A stretch of DNA of 64,000 nucleotides from Pseudomonas sp. R28(2017) (GCF_002112505.1 NZ_NEHW01000002.1:372001-436000), one strand, 5' to 3'. Positions 32,701-41,258 are shown, numbered from the stretch's first letter. Program-made: numbers and translations. The notes: generated by a model not told the origin, from the letters alone.

Positions 32701-34171
32701 GCAGAGTTACCGCATCCGTTACGAAGAGGGGTACAGCTGGCGCTGGATTGGCCGTGACGTGAACGAGTTGCCGGAGCTGCCTGTCGAGGTGAGCTTGCCG
32801 CATGTCAGGGTCCTGCAGTTCGAGCAATCGGGGCTGAAAGTGCTGCCAGATGGGTTCTTGCGTGCCTTTCCCAATGTCTGCACCCTGGAACTGATGGGTA
32901 ACCACCTCAAGCGGTTGCCGGCACAGTTGGCGCAGCTCAGCCGCTTACGGTCGCTGGACCTGTATGACAACCAGATCGAACTGGACCCTTCCCAGTCCAC
33001 GCTGCTTGCCAGCTGCGAGTCACTGCTTTACCTCAACCTGTCGAGAAACCCGCTGCGTGCCAATTTTTCGGTGCAGGCAATGCGCGATCTGGTCGAGCTC
33101 AGGTTGCGCGACACGGGCATCACGCGGTTACCGATCGGTGTGCTGGAGCTGCAGGACCTGCAGGTGCTCGAGGTGGGTGGCAACCGTCTTCATGAGCTGC
33201 CCGAAGGCTTCTACGACTCGCCGGTCTGGCGTCGAGGCCAGGTCACCCTGGAGGGTAACGAGCTGTTGCCTGCCGAGCGCCGGCGACTCATCGAAGCCAG
33301 GGCCGCCAGGGGCATGGAGGCCGTGCAGTCGGCCCCCGGCAATGTGCCGACCCGTCTGCTCTGGCTGGATCGCGTGGGCGATGAGCAACGCGCACCGTTT
33401 GCCTCGCTGTGGTCCAGGGTGGAGGATGAGGACGGATGTGAACAGTTCTTCAGCCTGCTCAAGGAACTCACGCAGTCCGCCGATTTCAGCGGTGCACAGG
33501 CCAGCGACCTGGCGCGCAGGGTGATGGACATGATGCAGCAGATGACGGAGTTCGCCGCTTTGCGCGAAGCACTGTTTGCCGCTGCGCAGATCGAGACCTG
33601 TGGCGACGGTGCCGCCATTCATTTCAGTGAACTGGAGGTGAGGGCCTTGGTGTGGCACGCCGAGCACGAGGCGGCGGGTGCCTGTCAGGCGCAGGTGCTG
33701 GCGCGGCTGGCGAGGCGCCTGTGGCGCCTGTCGCGGCTCAACGCTTATGCATTGCGCGACTTTCGCAGCCGGCGGCAACGATCGCCAGAGCTCGAGGAAA
33801 TCGAGGTGGTGCTGGCCTACAACATTCACTTGCGCGATGGGCTCGATCTGCCGGTCAACACACAGATGATGCGCTTTCCTGCTTCCGCCCTGGTCGATGA
33901 CCAGCGGGCGGCGCAAGCGGCAGCCTGGGTAGTCGGGCAAGAAACCGACGACAACCTGGCGGAGTGGATGGTGCAGTGCCGTTTCTGGCAGCGCTATCTG
34001 GAGAGCGCCCACACACAGGCCCTGCGAGTCCCTGACCATTACCGCAAACAGCTGGCGGCACTGCATTCCGAGGCCGATATCCAGGTACTGCAGGCAGTGA
34101 TCGATGTGGAACAGCATGAGCGCAAGCTGGCGTTGACACGGCAAGCGCTGCAGGTGGTGGAGACGCCATGA
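29729..34171 (+). CDS. Giant LRR and NEL-type E3 ubiquitin ligase protein (copy 2)
   Basis: Encodes 1,480 residues, colinear with and clearly paralogous to the gene before it. Shared landmarks include an LKASL segment near residue 40, LLRHNGAGAWR in the middle, and FRHGLVDCWRYIVP before the repeats (FAQGLLECWRYQVP in copy 1). Hydrophobic segments lie near 386-414 and 440-455. Leucine-rich repeats lie at about 1025-1165 (LRSLDLYDNQI, LLYLNLSRNPL, LQVLEVGGNRL), followed by the NEL domain. Its Cys-x-Asp is Cys1291-Gly-Asp1293, the same residue number as in copy 1. The ATG at 29729 is chosen because GGAGG lies 5 bases ahead; a GTG at 29702 would extend it with non-conserved residues. The 69-base gap to copy 1 suggests co-transcription. 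Both copies look intact, arguing for selection on each. Confidence 0.82.
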   Translation: MGTPDRTLTAEQQLAMEQAYQDKLIAKRLPGWLGRLDSVQLDAVSQALKASLLHRQQLATRLAGLQPVDAFVKRALNQALTGRYERDVDIDLLYLRRWYYYFTEKPTWATGRWPQMDRDYTDTPLYQAALNNFTAQEAAGEGEPRRNGLFDVLGKELGQRSAADFAGLCRKLDLGAAYQQHLDAVLDEAFRATLTQMLRQGLLVDAYRARSDGALDDQELKLIITLAQESRLQQLDGSVVRYRQLQLSGCDVQQVIVLQVLDEGLLRNTTRRILVYIPGDRNGAWSGHPSLQGFIGEVLQQRLRDRQYQQFFRRFIKLRDQQRFSAAHTSGSLTGQLLSIGEALFDHLPAARIAQIKDDAAMVVTPTAQVDRALQAHRDQQLKQQGWALATLAGLFIPALGGVVLAATVWELLGEVFQGIDDWRDGDTQAALEHLTKVARDVALVALTGAGVALARRAWTGSSFVDGLVPTQLEDGSEKLWDQNLQAYRRPAPAADNEADALGIHADGEHDLVELDGHWYNIVQRSEDQQWQVRPQQGHGPLLRHNGAGAWRLWSERPSQWADPRYLFRRLGTPFRQLTDGQVDQVLANQGLASDDLRALHMYGRAPDPALVDAVLRARLAGRVAQLIEHLRAGSVPVDSDALAYARALPGAASMPGPALGELAWASRQALWQQWYEDVQLPESASIATLRRAFPSLHVLAADAVLRAATDADRQALLDFARITPGLARLARASAIHARVSRVIEAMQIDTPQHLDMARVVLRLFEHLTRTANGPVWRLFDDQAPGPLLTTRGIGTHYDLIHRHGRFALRDAQGLSLGEPGDVFEVMTRALPAAQWHALGLAEPVSASLRQALAERAVEQRAQLPAMLGVARQPAWWVAPQRVGKCVGYPLSCCPGWFDAFTFRPRSLAARVADLYPDFDDDEPQIRRWLEDVQAAGRDVAQLLAELEQQLKLLERQLKAWAHSAPTTRQRQARREFRHGLVDCWRYIVPQQSYRIRYEEGYSWRWIGRDVNELPELPVEVSLPHVRVLQFEQSGLKVLPDGFLRAFPNVCTLELMGNHLKRLPAQLAQLSRLRSLDLYDNQIELDPSQSTLLASCESLLYLNLSRNPLRANFSVQAMRDLVELRLRDTGITRLPIGVLELQDLQVLEVGGNRLHELPEGFYDSPVWRRGQVTLEGNELLPAERRRLIEARAARGMEAVQSAPGNVPTRLLWLDRVGDEQRAPFASLWSRVEDEDGCEQFFSLLKELTQSADFSGAQASDLARRVMDMMQQMTEFAALREALFAAAQIETCGDGAAIHFSELEVRALVWHAEHEAAGACQAQVLARLARRLWRLSRLNAYALRDFRSRRQRSPELEEIEVVLAYNIHLRDGLDLPVNTQMMRFPASALVDDQRAAQAAAWVVGQETDDNLAEWMVQCRFWQRYLESAHTQALRVPDHYRKQLAALHSEADIQVLQAVIDVEQHERKLALTRQALQVVETP

Positions 34172-34388
34172 GCCCTGCACAAGCCAGCCCTGCACCGCGC
34201 CGGGTTGGACTATGCTCTGGTCATGGGCCTTGGCTGCTGTGCCCTAGGCTGGGATCAGCCGAGGGCTCCTGGTAATGGCCAGTTACCTTTCGCCTGCCCC
34301 AAGGCGCGTCAGGTGGTTTAGGCTCTTGTCGGATCTTTCTCCCTGATCCGTAGTCTTTTGGTTTATCGAGAGAAATAAGGAGATTCGC

Positions 34389-34940
34389 ATGCTCGTCCGG
34401 TCAATGACCCTCGCCACCTTGCTCGCTGTTGCCGGCCCGTTGCTTGCGGCTGACAGTGATGCGCCGCTGGCCAAGGAACTGGGCAAGGCCAGGCCATTGG
34501 TCGTCATCGCTCCAAGCAGTGCCGACCCCACCCTGCGGGGGTTGAACGAGGATCTCAAGGACCCGGCTACCCAGGCGGGTTTCAAGGAGCGCAAACTGGT
34601 GCTCTTCAGCGTTGCCCAGATGATGGGCAAGCGTGAGGACAAGAACCTCGAGCAGCAGACCACGATGGCCCTTATTCGCGAGCTCAAGCTGGGCGCAAGC
34701 AAGGGTACCAAGGTGATCCTGGTGGGCATGGACGGTGAGCGTCACGTGCTCAAGGATGATGATACAGGCGAGAAGATTGACCCGCAGGCGATCTTCCAGG
34801 CCGTCGATGCGCTACCGGCGAGCGAAAAGGCCGTGAGCGCGCCGGAACCTGTGGCGGCGGTACCTGAACCCAAGGCCAAGGACAGCAAGCCCGCCAAACC
34901 GGCCAAACCAGCCGCCCCCCCTAAACCCCTGGACGATTGA
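34389..34940 (+). CDS. Secreted DUF4174 protein with Lys/Pro-rich tail
   Basis: Encodes 183 residues: a signal peptide (MLVRSMTLATLLAVAGPLLA), a DUF4174-like domain (residues about 30-135, with RPLVVIAPSSADPTLRGL and GTKVILVGMDGERHVLKDD), then an Ala/Pro/Lys tail (KPAKPAKPAAPPKPLDD) that looks disordered. DUF4174 is a small thioredoxin-like family of unknown role. A strong AAGGAG site precedes the ATG. The preceding 217 bases hold only a weak hairpin (CCTAGGCTG/CAGCCGAGG near 34233-34254). It lies just ahead of hvfA on the same strand and may belong to the same locus, but is separated by 134 bases. Confidence 0.75.
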   Translation: MLVRSMTLATLLAVAGPLLAADSDAPLAKELGKARPLVVIAPSSADPTLRGLNEDLKDPATQAGFKERKLVLFSVAQMMGKREDKNLEQQTTMALIRELKLGASKGTKVILVGMDGERHVLKDDDTGEKIDPQAIFQAVDALPASEKAVSAPEPVAAVPEPKAKDSKPAKPAKPAAPPKPLDD

Positions 34941-35043
34941 TCGGCGAGTGCAGGGGGCCGTTTCTGTCAGCACGGCGGGGAGGCTCCTACAGGACATGCC
35001 AATTTCGGTGATTCAGCCATGTAGCGCCCATGCGGCCTAATGA

Positions 35044-35067
35044 CTCCACTTATCAAGCAAAGTGGAG
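35044..35067 (+). promoter_or_regulatory. Hairpin covering the hvfA ribosome site
   Basis: Perfect 8-bp arms CTCCACTT (35044-35051) and AAGTGGAG (35060-35067) flank an 8-base loop. The right arm contains the GGAG ribosome site of hvfA, whose ATG is at 35075. Pairing would hide the site, so translation could be gated by structure, protein or metal state. Confidence 0.55.
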
Positions 35068-35074
35068 ATGCATC

Positions 35075-35329
35075 ATGACTGAAGCACGTAAAACCCTTGG
35101 CCTGCTCGGCGCTGCACTGATTGGTGGCATGGCAGTCGGTAGCAACGCGTTTGCCGTCGAACCGCTGCCACAGGGCTACCTGCTGGCCGATGCCAAGGCA
35201 CAAGCCGAAGGCAAATGTGGTGAAGGCAAATGCGGTGGCGATAGCAAAGCCGAGAAAAGCGAAGGCAAGTGTGGTGAAGGCAAATGCGGTAGCAGTGGCA
35301 AGGCCGACCACGGTAAAAGCAAATCCTGA
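35075..35329 (+). CDS. hvfA: HvfA-type copper-binding RiPP precursor (EGKCG repeats)
   Basis: Encodes 84 residues: an N-terminal signal peptide ([27 protein letters not shown]) followed by a low-complexity Gly/Lys/Cys-rich part with four copies of EGKCG at residues 45-49, 50-54, 63-67 and 68-72 (Cys48, 53, 66, 71), and a Ser/Lys tail. This is the hallmark of HvfA/bufferin-like peptides. As I recall, in these the MNIO enzyme HvfB with HvfC converts EGKCG cysteines to oxazolone/thioamide or related rings that bind copper. HvfB and HvfC are the next two genes. It is probably exported by Sec; the modified peptide would act in the periplasm. The start at 35075 is chosen by GGAG spacing and the signal peptide. 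Confidence 0.92.
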   Translation: MTEARKTLGLLGAALIGGMAVGSNAFAVEPLPQGYLLADAKAQAEGKCGEGKCGGDSKAEKSEGKCGEGKCGSSGKADHGKSKS

Positions 35330-35350
35330 TTGAGTTGCCGACTCAACGAC

Positions 35351-35385
35351 AACGCCCCTCCTGCATGTCAGGCGGGGCGTTTTTC
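35351..35385 (+). terminator. Terminator/attenuator between hvfA and hvfB
   Basis: The stem AACGCCCCTCCTG / CAGGCGGGGCGTT (13 bp with one mismatch) is followed by TTTTTC. It lies between the precursor and its maturase gene, so it should let most transcripts end after hvfA and some read through. This would give excess precursor over enzyme. Confidence 0.85.
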
Positions 35386-35400
35386 TTGACAGGGGATTCA

Positions 35401-36240
35401 ATGATGAACCGCACACCCTTGCTCACCGGCCTCGGCCTGCGTCGTGGCCTGATGCCTGAACTGCTCGACCTCACACCAAGTGCAGTGGATTTTCTGGAAT
35501 GCGCACCGGAAAACTGGATCGGCGTTGGTGGTGCCTATGGCCGAAGCCTGGCGCAACTGGCCGAGCGCCATGCGCTGACCTGCCATGGGCTGTCCTTGTC
35601 TTTGGGCGGGAGCTTGCCAGTGGACCGGCACTTCATGCAGCAGCTTCGGCGCTTTCTGGATCGCTACCAGGTGCGCCATTACAGCGAGCACCTGAGCTAC
35701 TGCAGCGACGATGGGTACCTTTACGACCTCATGCCGATACCGTTTACCGAAGAAGCCGTGCATCAGGTCAGTGCGCGTATCCGCCAGGCGCAGGATGAAT
35801 TGCAGCGGCGAATTGCCGTGGAGAACATCAGCTATTACGCCGCGCCTTATCAGGCGATGACTGAGTTGGAGTTCGTCTGTGCAGTGCTCGATGAAGCCGA
35901 CTGCGACCTGTTGCTGGACGTCAACAACGTCTTCGTCAATGCCTGCAATCACCGCTACGACGCCCAGGCGTTCCTGCGCGGGCTACCCGCAGCACGCGTG
36001 GCAGGGATGCATGTGGCGGGCCATTACCAGGAGGCGCCGGATCTTCTGGTCGATACCCATGGCGCGCCGGTGAAGGACGCTGTATGGGGCCTGTTCGCCA
36101 GTGCCTGCAGGCGCTTCGGGGCTGTGCCTTCGGTACTGGAGCGCGATTTCAATTACCCGCCGTTGGCCGATTTGCTCGCAGAGGTCGAGCGCATGCGAGC
36201 CATTCAACAGGAGGTAGCGCTTGAGCAGCACATTGCGTAA
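35401..36240 (+). CDS. hvfB: HvfB-family MNIO (DUF692) RiPP maturase
   Basis: This 279-residue enzyme belongs to the multinuclear non-heme iron-dependent oxidase family (DUF692, MbnB-like), a TIM barrel with two or three iron ions. Putative metal ligands are visible: His62 ([10 protein letters not shown]), His97 (YSEHLSY), Glu141 and Asn142 (AVENISYY), Asp173 and Asn175/176 (LLDVNNVF), His204 and His208 (GMHVAGHY), and Glu247 (VLERDF). It is predicted to oxidise the EGKCG cysteines of HvfA. The start is ATG at 35401 or 35404, both after AGGGG. Its end overlaps hvfC by 20 bases. The preceding attenuator suggests lower expression than hvfA. Confidence 0.93.
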   Translation: MMNRTPLLTGLGLRRGLMPELLDLTPSAVDFLECAPENWIGVGGAYGRSLAQLAERHALTCHGLSLSLGGSLPVDRHFMQQLRRFLDRYQVRHYSEHLSYCSDDGYLYDLMPIPFTEEAVHQVSARIRQAQDELQRRIAVENISYYAAPYQAMTELEFVCAVLDEADCDLLLDVNNVFVNACNHRYDAQAFLRGLPAARVAGMHVAGHYQEAPDLLVDTHGAPVKDAVWGLFASACRRFGAVPSVLERDFNYPPLADLLAEVERMRAIQQEVALEQHIA

Positions 36241-36916
36241 CCAGCAATTCATCCTGGCGCGGCATCTGCGAGATCCGCTGCGCCATGCCCCCCCTCCGGG
36301 GCTGGAGGCTCGGCGCCTGAAGGTGTACCGCGAGTTGTTCTACGGCACCATCGAAGGGCTGCTGGCGAACAGTTTTCCAGTGCTTCGGCAAACGCTTGGC
36401 GAGCAGTGCTGGCATGCGCGGGTGCATGATTTCTATGCCAGCTACCGCTGTCAAACGCCATTGTTCACCGAAATCGCCGCTGCTTTTGTCGGCTACTTGC
36501 AGGGTGTGCAGCCGAAGGCGTCCTGGGAGGTGGAACTGGCCCACTACGAGTGCGTCGAGTCACAGCTCTACTTGAGTGATGCCAAGGACCCGCCCCATGA
36601 CCCCAATGGCGATTTGCTGGAGGCAGAACCCGTGCTGTCATGCACGGCAAAGGTACTGGCCTATCGCTGGCCGGTCGACCGCATAGGCCCGGGCTTTCAG
36701 CCACAAGTGGCGCCTGGCGTAGCGACCTTGTTGCTGGTTTATCGCGATGCCGGCCTGCGTGTGCGGTTTGCCCGTCTTTCCCCCATGACCTACCGCATGC
36801 TGGTGCTGCAAGGCCGGGGGCGGGACCGTCTGCAGGCGCTGTCAGCCAGTCTGCAGGAGGGGTTGGCGATGCTCAGGCAGTTGCGAGAGCAAGGCATCAT
36901 CGTCGGTACCCGGTAA
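36221..36916 (+). CDS. hvfC: HvfC-family RiPP maturation partner (DUF2063)
   Basis: Encodes 231 residues of the DUF2063 family, the partner that recruits precursor peptide to the MNIO enzyme (MbnC-like role). Family features are the N-terminal helices with [31 protein letters not shown] and the middle [15 protein letters not shown] segment. The start is a TTG at 36221 preceded by a perfect AGGAGG six bases ahead, which overlaps the 3' end of hvfB, so expression is translationally coupled. Downstream genes are on the opposite strand. That ends the plus-strand hvfABC unit. Confidence 0.88.
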   Translation: MSSTLRNQQFILARHLRDPLRHAPPPGLEARRLKVYRELFYGTIEGLLANSFPVLRQTLGEQCWHARVHDFYASYRCQTPLFTEIAAAFVGYLQGVQPKASWEVELAHYECVESQLYLSDAKDPPHDPNGDLLEAEPVLSCTAKVLAYRWPVDRIGPGFQPQVAPGVATLLLVYRDAGLRVRFARLSPMTYRMLVLQGRGRDRLQALSASLQEGLAMLRQLREQGIIVGTR

Positions 36917-36919
36917 GTG

Positions 36920-36945
36920 GGAAAACGGGGCTGCCCTGCAGCCCC
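36920..36945 (-). terminator. Terminator of the ferric reductase-DoxX transcript
   Basis: The stem GGGGCTGC / GCAGCCCC with a 3-base loop is followed on the minus strand by GTTTTCCC. It lies between the convergent hvfC and DoxX genes and seems oriented to stop the minus-strand unit. Confidence 0.65.
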
Positions 36946-36954
36946 GGCGTGTCG

Positions 36955-37440
36955 TCACCGTGAGCGGGCCTTGAGCCAGTGGTCCAGGCTCATGCGCCCC
37001 GAGCCTTTGAGCAGCAGTGGCAACAGCGCGACCAGGTAGATCAGCGGCAACTTGAAGTTGCCGTACCCCTGGTCGGTTATGGCATAGCCTTGCGCCAACT
37101 CGGCCAGGCTCGACCACTGCGCAGGCCAGTGCACGGCGGCAATCGCCACCACGGTCAGCACCATCAGCCCCGCCGACGCCAGCCGAGTGCCCAGGCCGAG
37201 TAACAGCAGCAGCGGCAGCAGCAGTTCGGCCCACATCGACAGCTGCCAGTTCAGCTCTGCTGGCAGGGCGTTGAAGGGGAAGGGGAAACTCCCCTGCAAG
37301 TCGGCGAACCAGTTGCTGCCATTGAATTTCTCCAGGCCGGACTCGAAAAACTCCCAGGCCAGGAACAGCCGCAAAGGCAGGTCGGCAGTCCAGCTACCAA
37401 GGTGATCGACTTGGTTGAAGGTGCGGGTCAGTGCATTCAT
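36955..37440 (-). CDS. DoxX-family membrane protein, HvfX-like
   Basis: Encodes 161 residues of the DoxX family with four predicted membrane helices. Characteristic stretches are [28 protein letters not shown] and [25 protein letters not shown]. In HvfABCX loci the DoxX protein, HvfX, is a Cu-binding or redox maturation factor, usually encoded directly after hvfC in the same direction. Here it is convergent with hvfC and instead co-directional with a ferric-reductase-type gene 14 bases upstream. I therefore infer the HvfX role from proximity and family, not from co-transcription. The ATG at 37440 follows a weak site. Confidence 0.8.
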   Translation of the reverse strand: MNALTRTFNQVDHLGSWTADLPLRLFLAWEFFESGLEKFNGSNWFADLQGSFPFPFNALPAELNWQLSMWAELLLPLLLLLGLGTRLASAGLMVLTVVAIAAVHWPAQWSSLAELAQGYAITDQGYGNFKLPLIYLVALLPLLLKGSGRMSLDHWLKARSR

Positions 37441-37454
37441 GTGGGTATCTCGCT

Positions 37455-38069
37455 TCAGGAAAGGGCGTTGGCCGCGCGGCGGGGCGCCAGCTTTGCGGTC
37501 AGTTTGAGGGCGATGGCGCTGAACATCAGGGCGAAGGCCAGTGGGTACCAGCCGCCCATGGGGATGCGTTTGTAGAACGACAGGCAGAACACTGCGGCCA
37601 ACACCCACATGCCGGTGCTGTGCAGGGTTTTCCAGGCTCGGCCGCCGAGCAGCCGCATCGGGGCCTTGAACGAAGTCAGGGTGAGCAGCAGCAGGAACAG
37701 GTAGCCGATGCTGCCGGGCAGGTTCGAGGTGGCTGTGCGCCCGGCCCAGAACAGTTCAGGAAACTGCTGGGCGTAGCGGTAGATCAGCACACCATGCACG
37801 GTGTGCGAAAAGGCGAAGGCCAGGCCTAGGTAGCGCCGCTCGCGAAGCAGCCGCCGGCTGCCGCTGCCGGGCAGCAGGGTGGCTGCCGACGAGGCCAGGA
37901 AGGCCAGCAGGAACAACGCGAACGAACTGCGCGCCGTGGCGCGAATGGCACTGCGCAGGCCATCCGCGCCTGGCCCAGCGCCGAGCAGGACCACGGCGGT
38001 CATCAGCAAGGTCAGGCCCGCAAGGGCGGCGAACAGCTTCCAGCCGGAGGGCAGGGTGAGCGGCTTCAT
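37455..38069 (-). CDS. Ferric-reductase-type heme b membrane protein
   Basis: Encodes 204 residues with five or six predicted membrane helices, matching the ferric reductase-like transmembrane domain (MsrQ/YedZ-related). The possible heme ligands are the His residues in [13 protein letters not shown] and [11 protein letters not shown], on facing helices. It lacks a flavin/NADPH domain, so it would pass electrons to a partner. The DoxX gene begins 14 bases downstream on the same strand, so they are one unit. The 143-base region upstream contains a GGTATCTGCA element near 38120 that shares nine bases with the palindrome at 40313-40337. Confidence 0.78.
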   Translation of the reverse strand: MKPLTLPSGWKLFAALAGLTLLMTAVVLLGAGPGADGLRSAIRATARSSFALFLLAFLASSAATLLPGSGSRRLLRERRYLGLAFAFSHTVHGVLIYRYAQQFPELFWAGRTATSNLPGSIGYLFLLLLTLTSFKAPMRLLGGRAWKTLHSTGMWVLAAVFCLSFYKRIPMGGWYPLAFALMFSAIALKLTAKLAPRRAANALS

Positions 38070-38212
38070 GGGTGAGGTCTCCCGGAGTGTCGTTGTGTGA
38101 CCGGGAGTGTGGGCGGGACGGGTATCTGCAGTGTGTCGGTGAAAGCGGCTTTATGTATCGGACTGTAGGCACGGCGGCTGTAGGGCGGCCCGCTCGGCCG
38201 CCGATTCTGCCG

Positions 38213-39492
38213 TCACAGCTCGATCTGAGCGCACAACCCGCCGCTCTGGCGGTTGCTCAAGGTCAGCCTGCCACCCATGGCCTGGATCAGCTGGTGGGCA
38301 ATGGCCAGCCCCAGGCCGGTACCGCCCGTGCTGCGGTTGCGCGAGCTTTCTACCCGGTAGAACGGCTTGAGCACCTCGTCCAGCTCTTCGGCGGGGATCC
38401 CCGGGCCTTCATCCAGCACCCGTATCAGCGTCTTGCCGTGCTCGCGGCTGACCTCAAGCTGAGCCTTGCCGGCAAACTTCAGGGCGTTGTCCACCAGGTT
38501 CACCAGTACCCGGCGCAGGGCATGCGGGCGGGTTTCCAGCAGGCTGCCGCTAGTGCCGTGGCGCTCTACCTGGGCGCCGCTGTCCTGGTAGTCGAACACC
38601 ACGCTGTCGAGGAAGGCGTCGAGGTTGATCCGGCACGGGGTTTCGGTGTTGATGTCCATGCTGCGGGCGTAGGCTACGCCTTCGCGCACCAGATGCTCCA
38701 TGGCGTCCAGGTCATGCCAGAGCTTTTCCTTTTCGACCCCTTCATCCATTACCTCGACCCGCAACTTCATGCGGGTGATCGGCGTTTGCAGGTCGTGGGA
38801 AATGGCTGCAAGCAGCTGCATGCGCTCTTTCAGGTAGGCCGCGATCCGTGCCTGCAGTGCGTTGAAGGCGACGGCGGCGTACTTCACCTCGCGCGGGCCG
38901 CTTTCGTCCAGCAGCACACCGGGCTTGTCCGGGTCGAGGTCGTCAACCGCCTGGACCAGGCGGGTGAGTGGCCCGATGGCCAGGCGCACCGCCAGCCAGG
39001 TACAGAACAAAAGCACGGCAAGCTGGATCAGCAGCACCAGCGGCAGCCAGCGCGCTACCGGGACGGGGGCCGGTGTGACATCGATGGTCAGCGGTGCGCC
39101 ATCGGCCAGGCGCAAGTGCGCCTGGAAGTGCGCATTCGGGCCGGGGATCTCCTGGAAAGTCAGGCGGTACTGGCTGCCAATGGCCTTGATGATCGACTCG
39201 GCGGCCATGGGCGGGTCGCTGCTCGGCATCGCTTCGCCGGCCAGCCCTTCGTCGAGCCGGTAGCGATAGGTGCGTCGCTCCAGGCGCGGTAGCCACGCAG
39301 CGCGCTCGGCGGCAGGCAGGCGGTCGAGGATGGCCACCGAGGTGGCAACGTCCAGTTCCAGGTTGCTGAGCATCATCGAGCGGCTGCTGATGTAGCGTTC
39401 GTACGCCTGCAGGCTGAACGACAACCCATAGGCCAGCACCAGCCCGGTGAAGAAGATCAGTGCCAGGCGCGAGGCCAGGGTGCGCGGCCACT

Positions 39493-39496
<4 letters not shown>
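38213..39496 (-). CDS. Two-component sensor histidine kinase
   Basis: Encodes 427 residues. Two membrane helices (about 10-30 and 150-172) enclose a ~120-residue periplasmic sensor region. HAMP is at about 172-225, the phosphoacceptor His234 lies in ISHDLQTPITRM, and the ATPase domain has the N box LVNLVDNALKFAG, the G1 box DEGPGIP and GGTGLGLAI. The start overlaps the upstream regulator stop codon by ATGA. The sensor region does not name a ligand. Its place beside a copper-peptide locus makes a metal or redox cue a fair guess only. Confidence 0.9.
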
Positions 39497-40233
<737 letters not shown>

Positions 40234-40312
40234 TCTCAGCGTTCCTGTTCAAGGGCAATGGGCGCAGTGTACCGAGCGCGTGGCTGCTTGCCTGCGGGGT
40301 TTTGTATTGCAG

Positions 40313-40337
40313 TGTATCTGCACCGGATACAGATACA
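40313..40337. promoter_or_regulatory. Palindrome, candidate response-regulator operator
   Basis: Perfect arms TGTATCTG (40313-40320) and CAGATACA (40330-40337) flank a 9-base spacer. It lies between the divergent response-regulator gene and the DUF2790 gene. A partial copy (GGTATCTGCA) lies upstream of the ferric reductase-DoxX unit near 38120. Confidence 0.55.
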
Positions 40338-40453
40338 GGAAGAAGCAGATCACAGGCCTGAGCGACACATGGGAGATACCTGGCGAACGTGTAATGGCTC
40401 TCGACCGGGGCGTACTGACCCCCACCTTCAATGTGTTGCAAAGGAGAGTTGCC

Positions 40454-40729
40454 ATGAACTTCAAGACCCTCGCCAGCGCCAGCCTGTTTGCCGTACTGGG
40501 CTTCGCCGCCGTCGCCGCCAATGCCAGTTCCACTTCGATGAACGACGCCAGCGTCATGCAGTACCGCTACGGCGACCAGCTGGATGTGAAGCGCGTGCTG
40601 TCGGTGAAGGATGACCAGAGCAATGCCTGTGGGCCGATCAACACCCGCATGGACTACCTGAACTCCAAAGGCCAGAAAGAGAGCGTTGAATACCGCTCCT
40701 ACGCCACGAGCGGTTGCCATGACAACTGA
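40454..40729 (+). CDS. Secreted DUF2790 protein
   Basis: Encodes 91 residues: a signal peptide (MNFKTLASASLFAVLGFAAVAANA) and a compact DUF2790 domain with two Cys (NACGPIN and TSGCHDN) likely to form a disulfide in the periplasm, plus Tyr-rich strands (VMQYRYGDQLDVKRVLSV). DUF2790 proteins are small and abundant in Pseudomonas, often inducible, but without assigned function. A strong AAGGAGAG site precedes the ATG. Its last codons overlap the start of the next thioredoxin-like gene. Confidence 0.86.
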   Translation: MNFKTLASASLFAVLGFAAVAANASSTSMNDASVMQYRYGDQLDVKRVLSVKDDQSNACGPINTRMDYLNSKGQKESVEYRSYATSGCHDN

Positions 40730-41258
40730 CCGCCGGCTGTTGTTGAAAGTGGGGGGCGTGGCTTTGGCGCTGGTTGGCCTGGGCCTCGCCGGAGGGCAGC
40801 TGATGGCCCGCGACAATTACGGCGCCATGCCGTCGCTGGCCGGTGCCAGCCAATGGCTCAACTCGCCGCCGCTGGATGCGCCGGCGCTCAAGGGCAAGGT
40901 GGTGCTGGTGGACTTCTGGACCTGGGACTGCATCAACTGCCAGCGCAGCCTGCCGCATGTCAACGACTGGGCACGGCGCTATGCCGACCAGGGCCTGGTA
41001 GTGGTCGGGGTGCATACGCCGGAGTACGACTACGAGCATGATGTGGGGCAGCTCAAGAGCAAGGTGGCAAGCCTCGGCATCGGTTATCCGGTGGCGGTAG
41101 ACAACGATTACCAGGTGTGGAATGCCTGGGGTAACCAGTTCTGGCCGGCGCACTATTTTGTCGATCGGCAGGGGCAGGTGCGGCATGTGCACTTCGGTGA
41201 GGGTGACTATGCCGGCCAGGAGAAAGTCATACAGGCGCTGCTGGATGAAAAAGGTTAG
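40719..41258 (+). CDS. Membrane-anchored thioredoxin-like protein (TlpA/DipZ-C type)
   Basis: Encodes 179 residues with an N-terminal hydrophobic segment (LLLKVGGVALALVGLGLAGGQL) for export or anchoring and a periplasmic thioredoxin fold. The active site is Cys71-Ile-Asn-Cys74 in VLVDFWTWDCINCQRSLPH, the CINC pattern typical of DipZ C-terminal and TlpA-like proteins. VDRQGQVRHVHFGEGDY follows, as in that family. The ATG at 40719 lies inside the end of the DUF2790 gene, so the two are coupled. A role in reducing periplasmic thiols, possibly of the Cys-rich RiPP system nearby, is inference. Confidence 0.85.
   Translation: MTTDRRLLLKVGGVALALVGLGLAGGQLMARDNYGAMPSLAGASQWLNSPPLDAPALKGKVVLVDFWTWDCINCQRSLPHVNDWARRYADQGLVVVGVHTPEYDYEHDVGQLKSKVASLGIGYPVAVDNDYQVWNAWGNQFWPAHYFVDRQGQVRHVHFGEGDYAGQEKVIQALLDEKG

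Noticed and set aside
25172..34171. Tandem NEL genes as polymorphic toxins with immunity genes
   Set aside because: No small immunity-like gene follows either copy, and the NEL domain points to eukaryotic rather than bacterial targets.
35210..35315. Short direct repeats in hvfA as a possible CRISPR or microsatellite
   Set aside because: The repeats follow codons (GAAGGCAAATGYGGT units for EGKCG) and are explained by the peptide motif.
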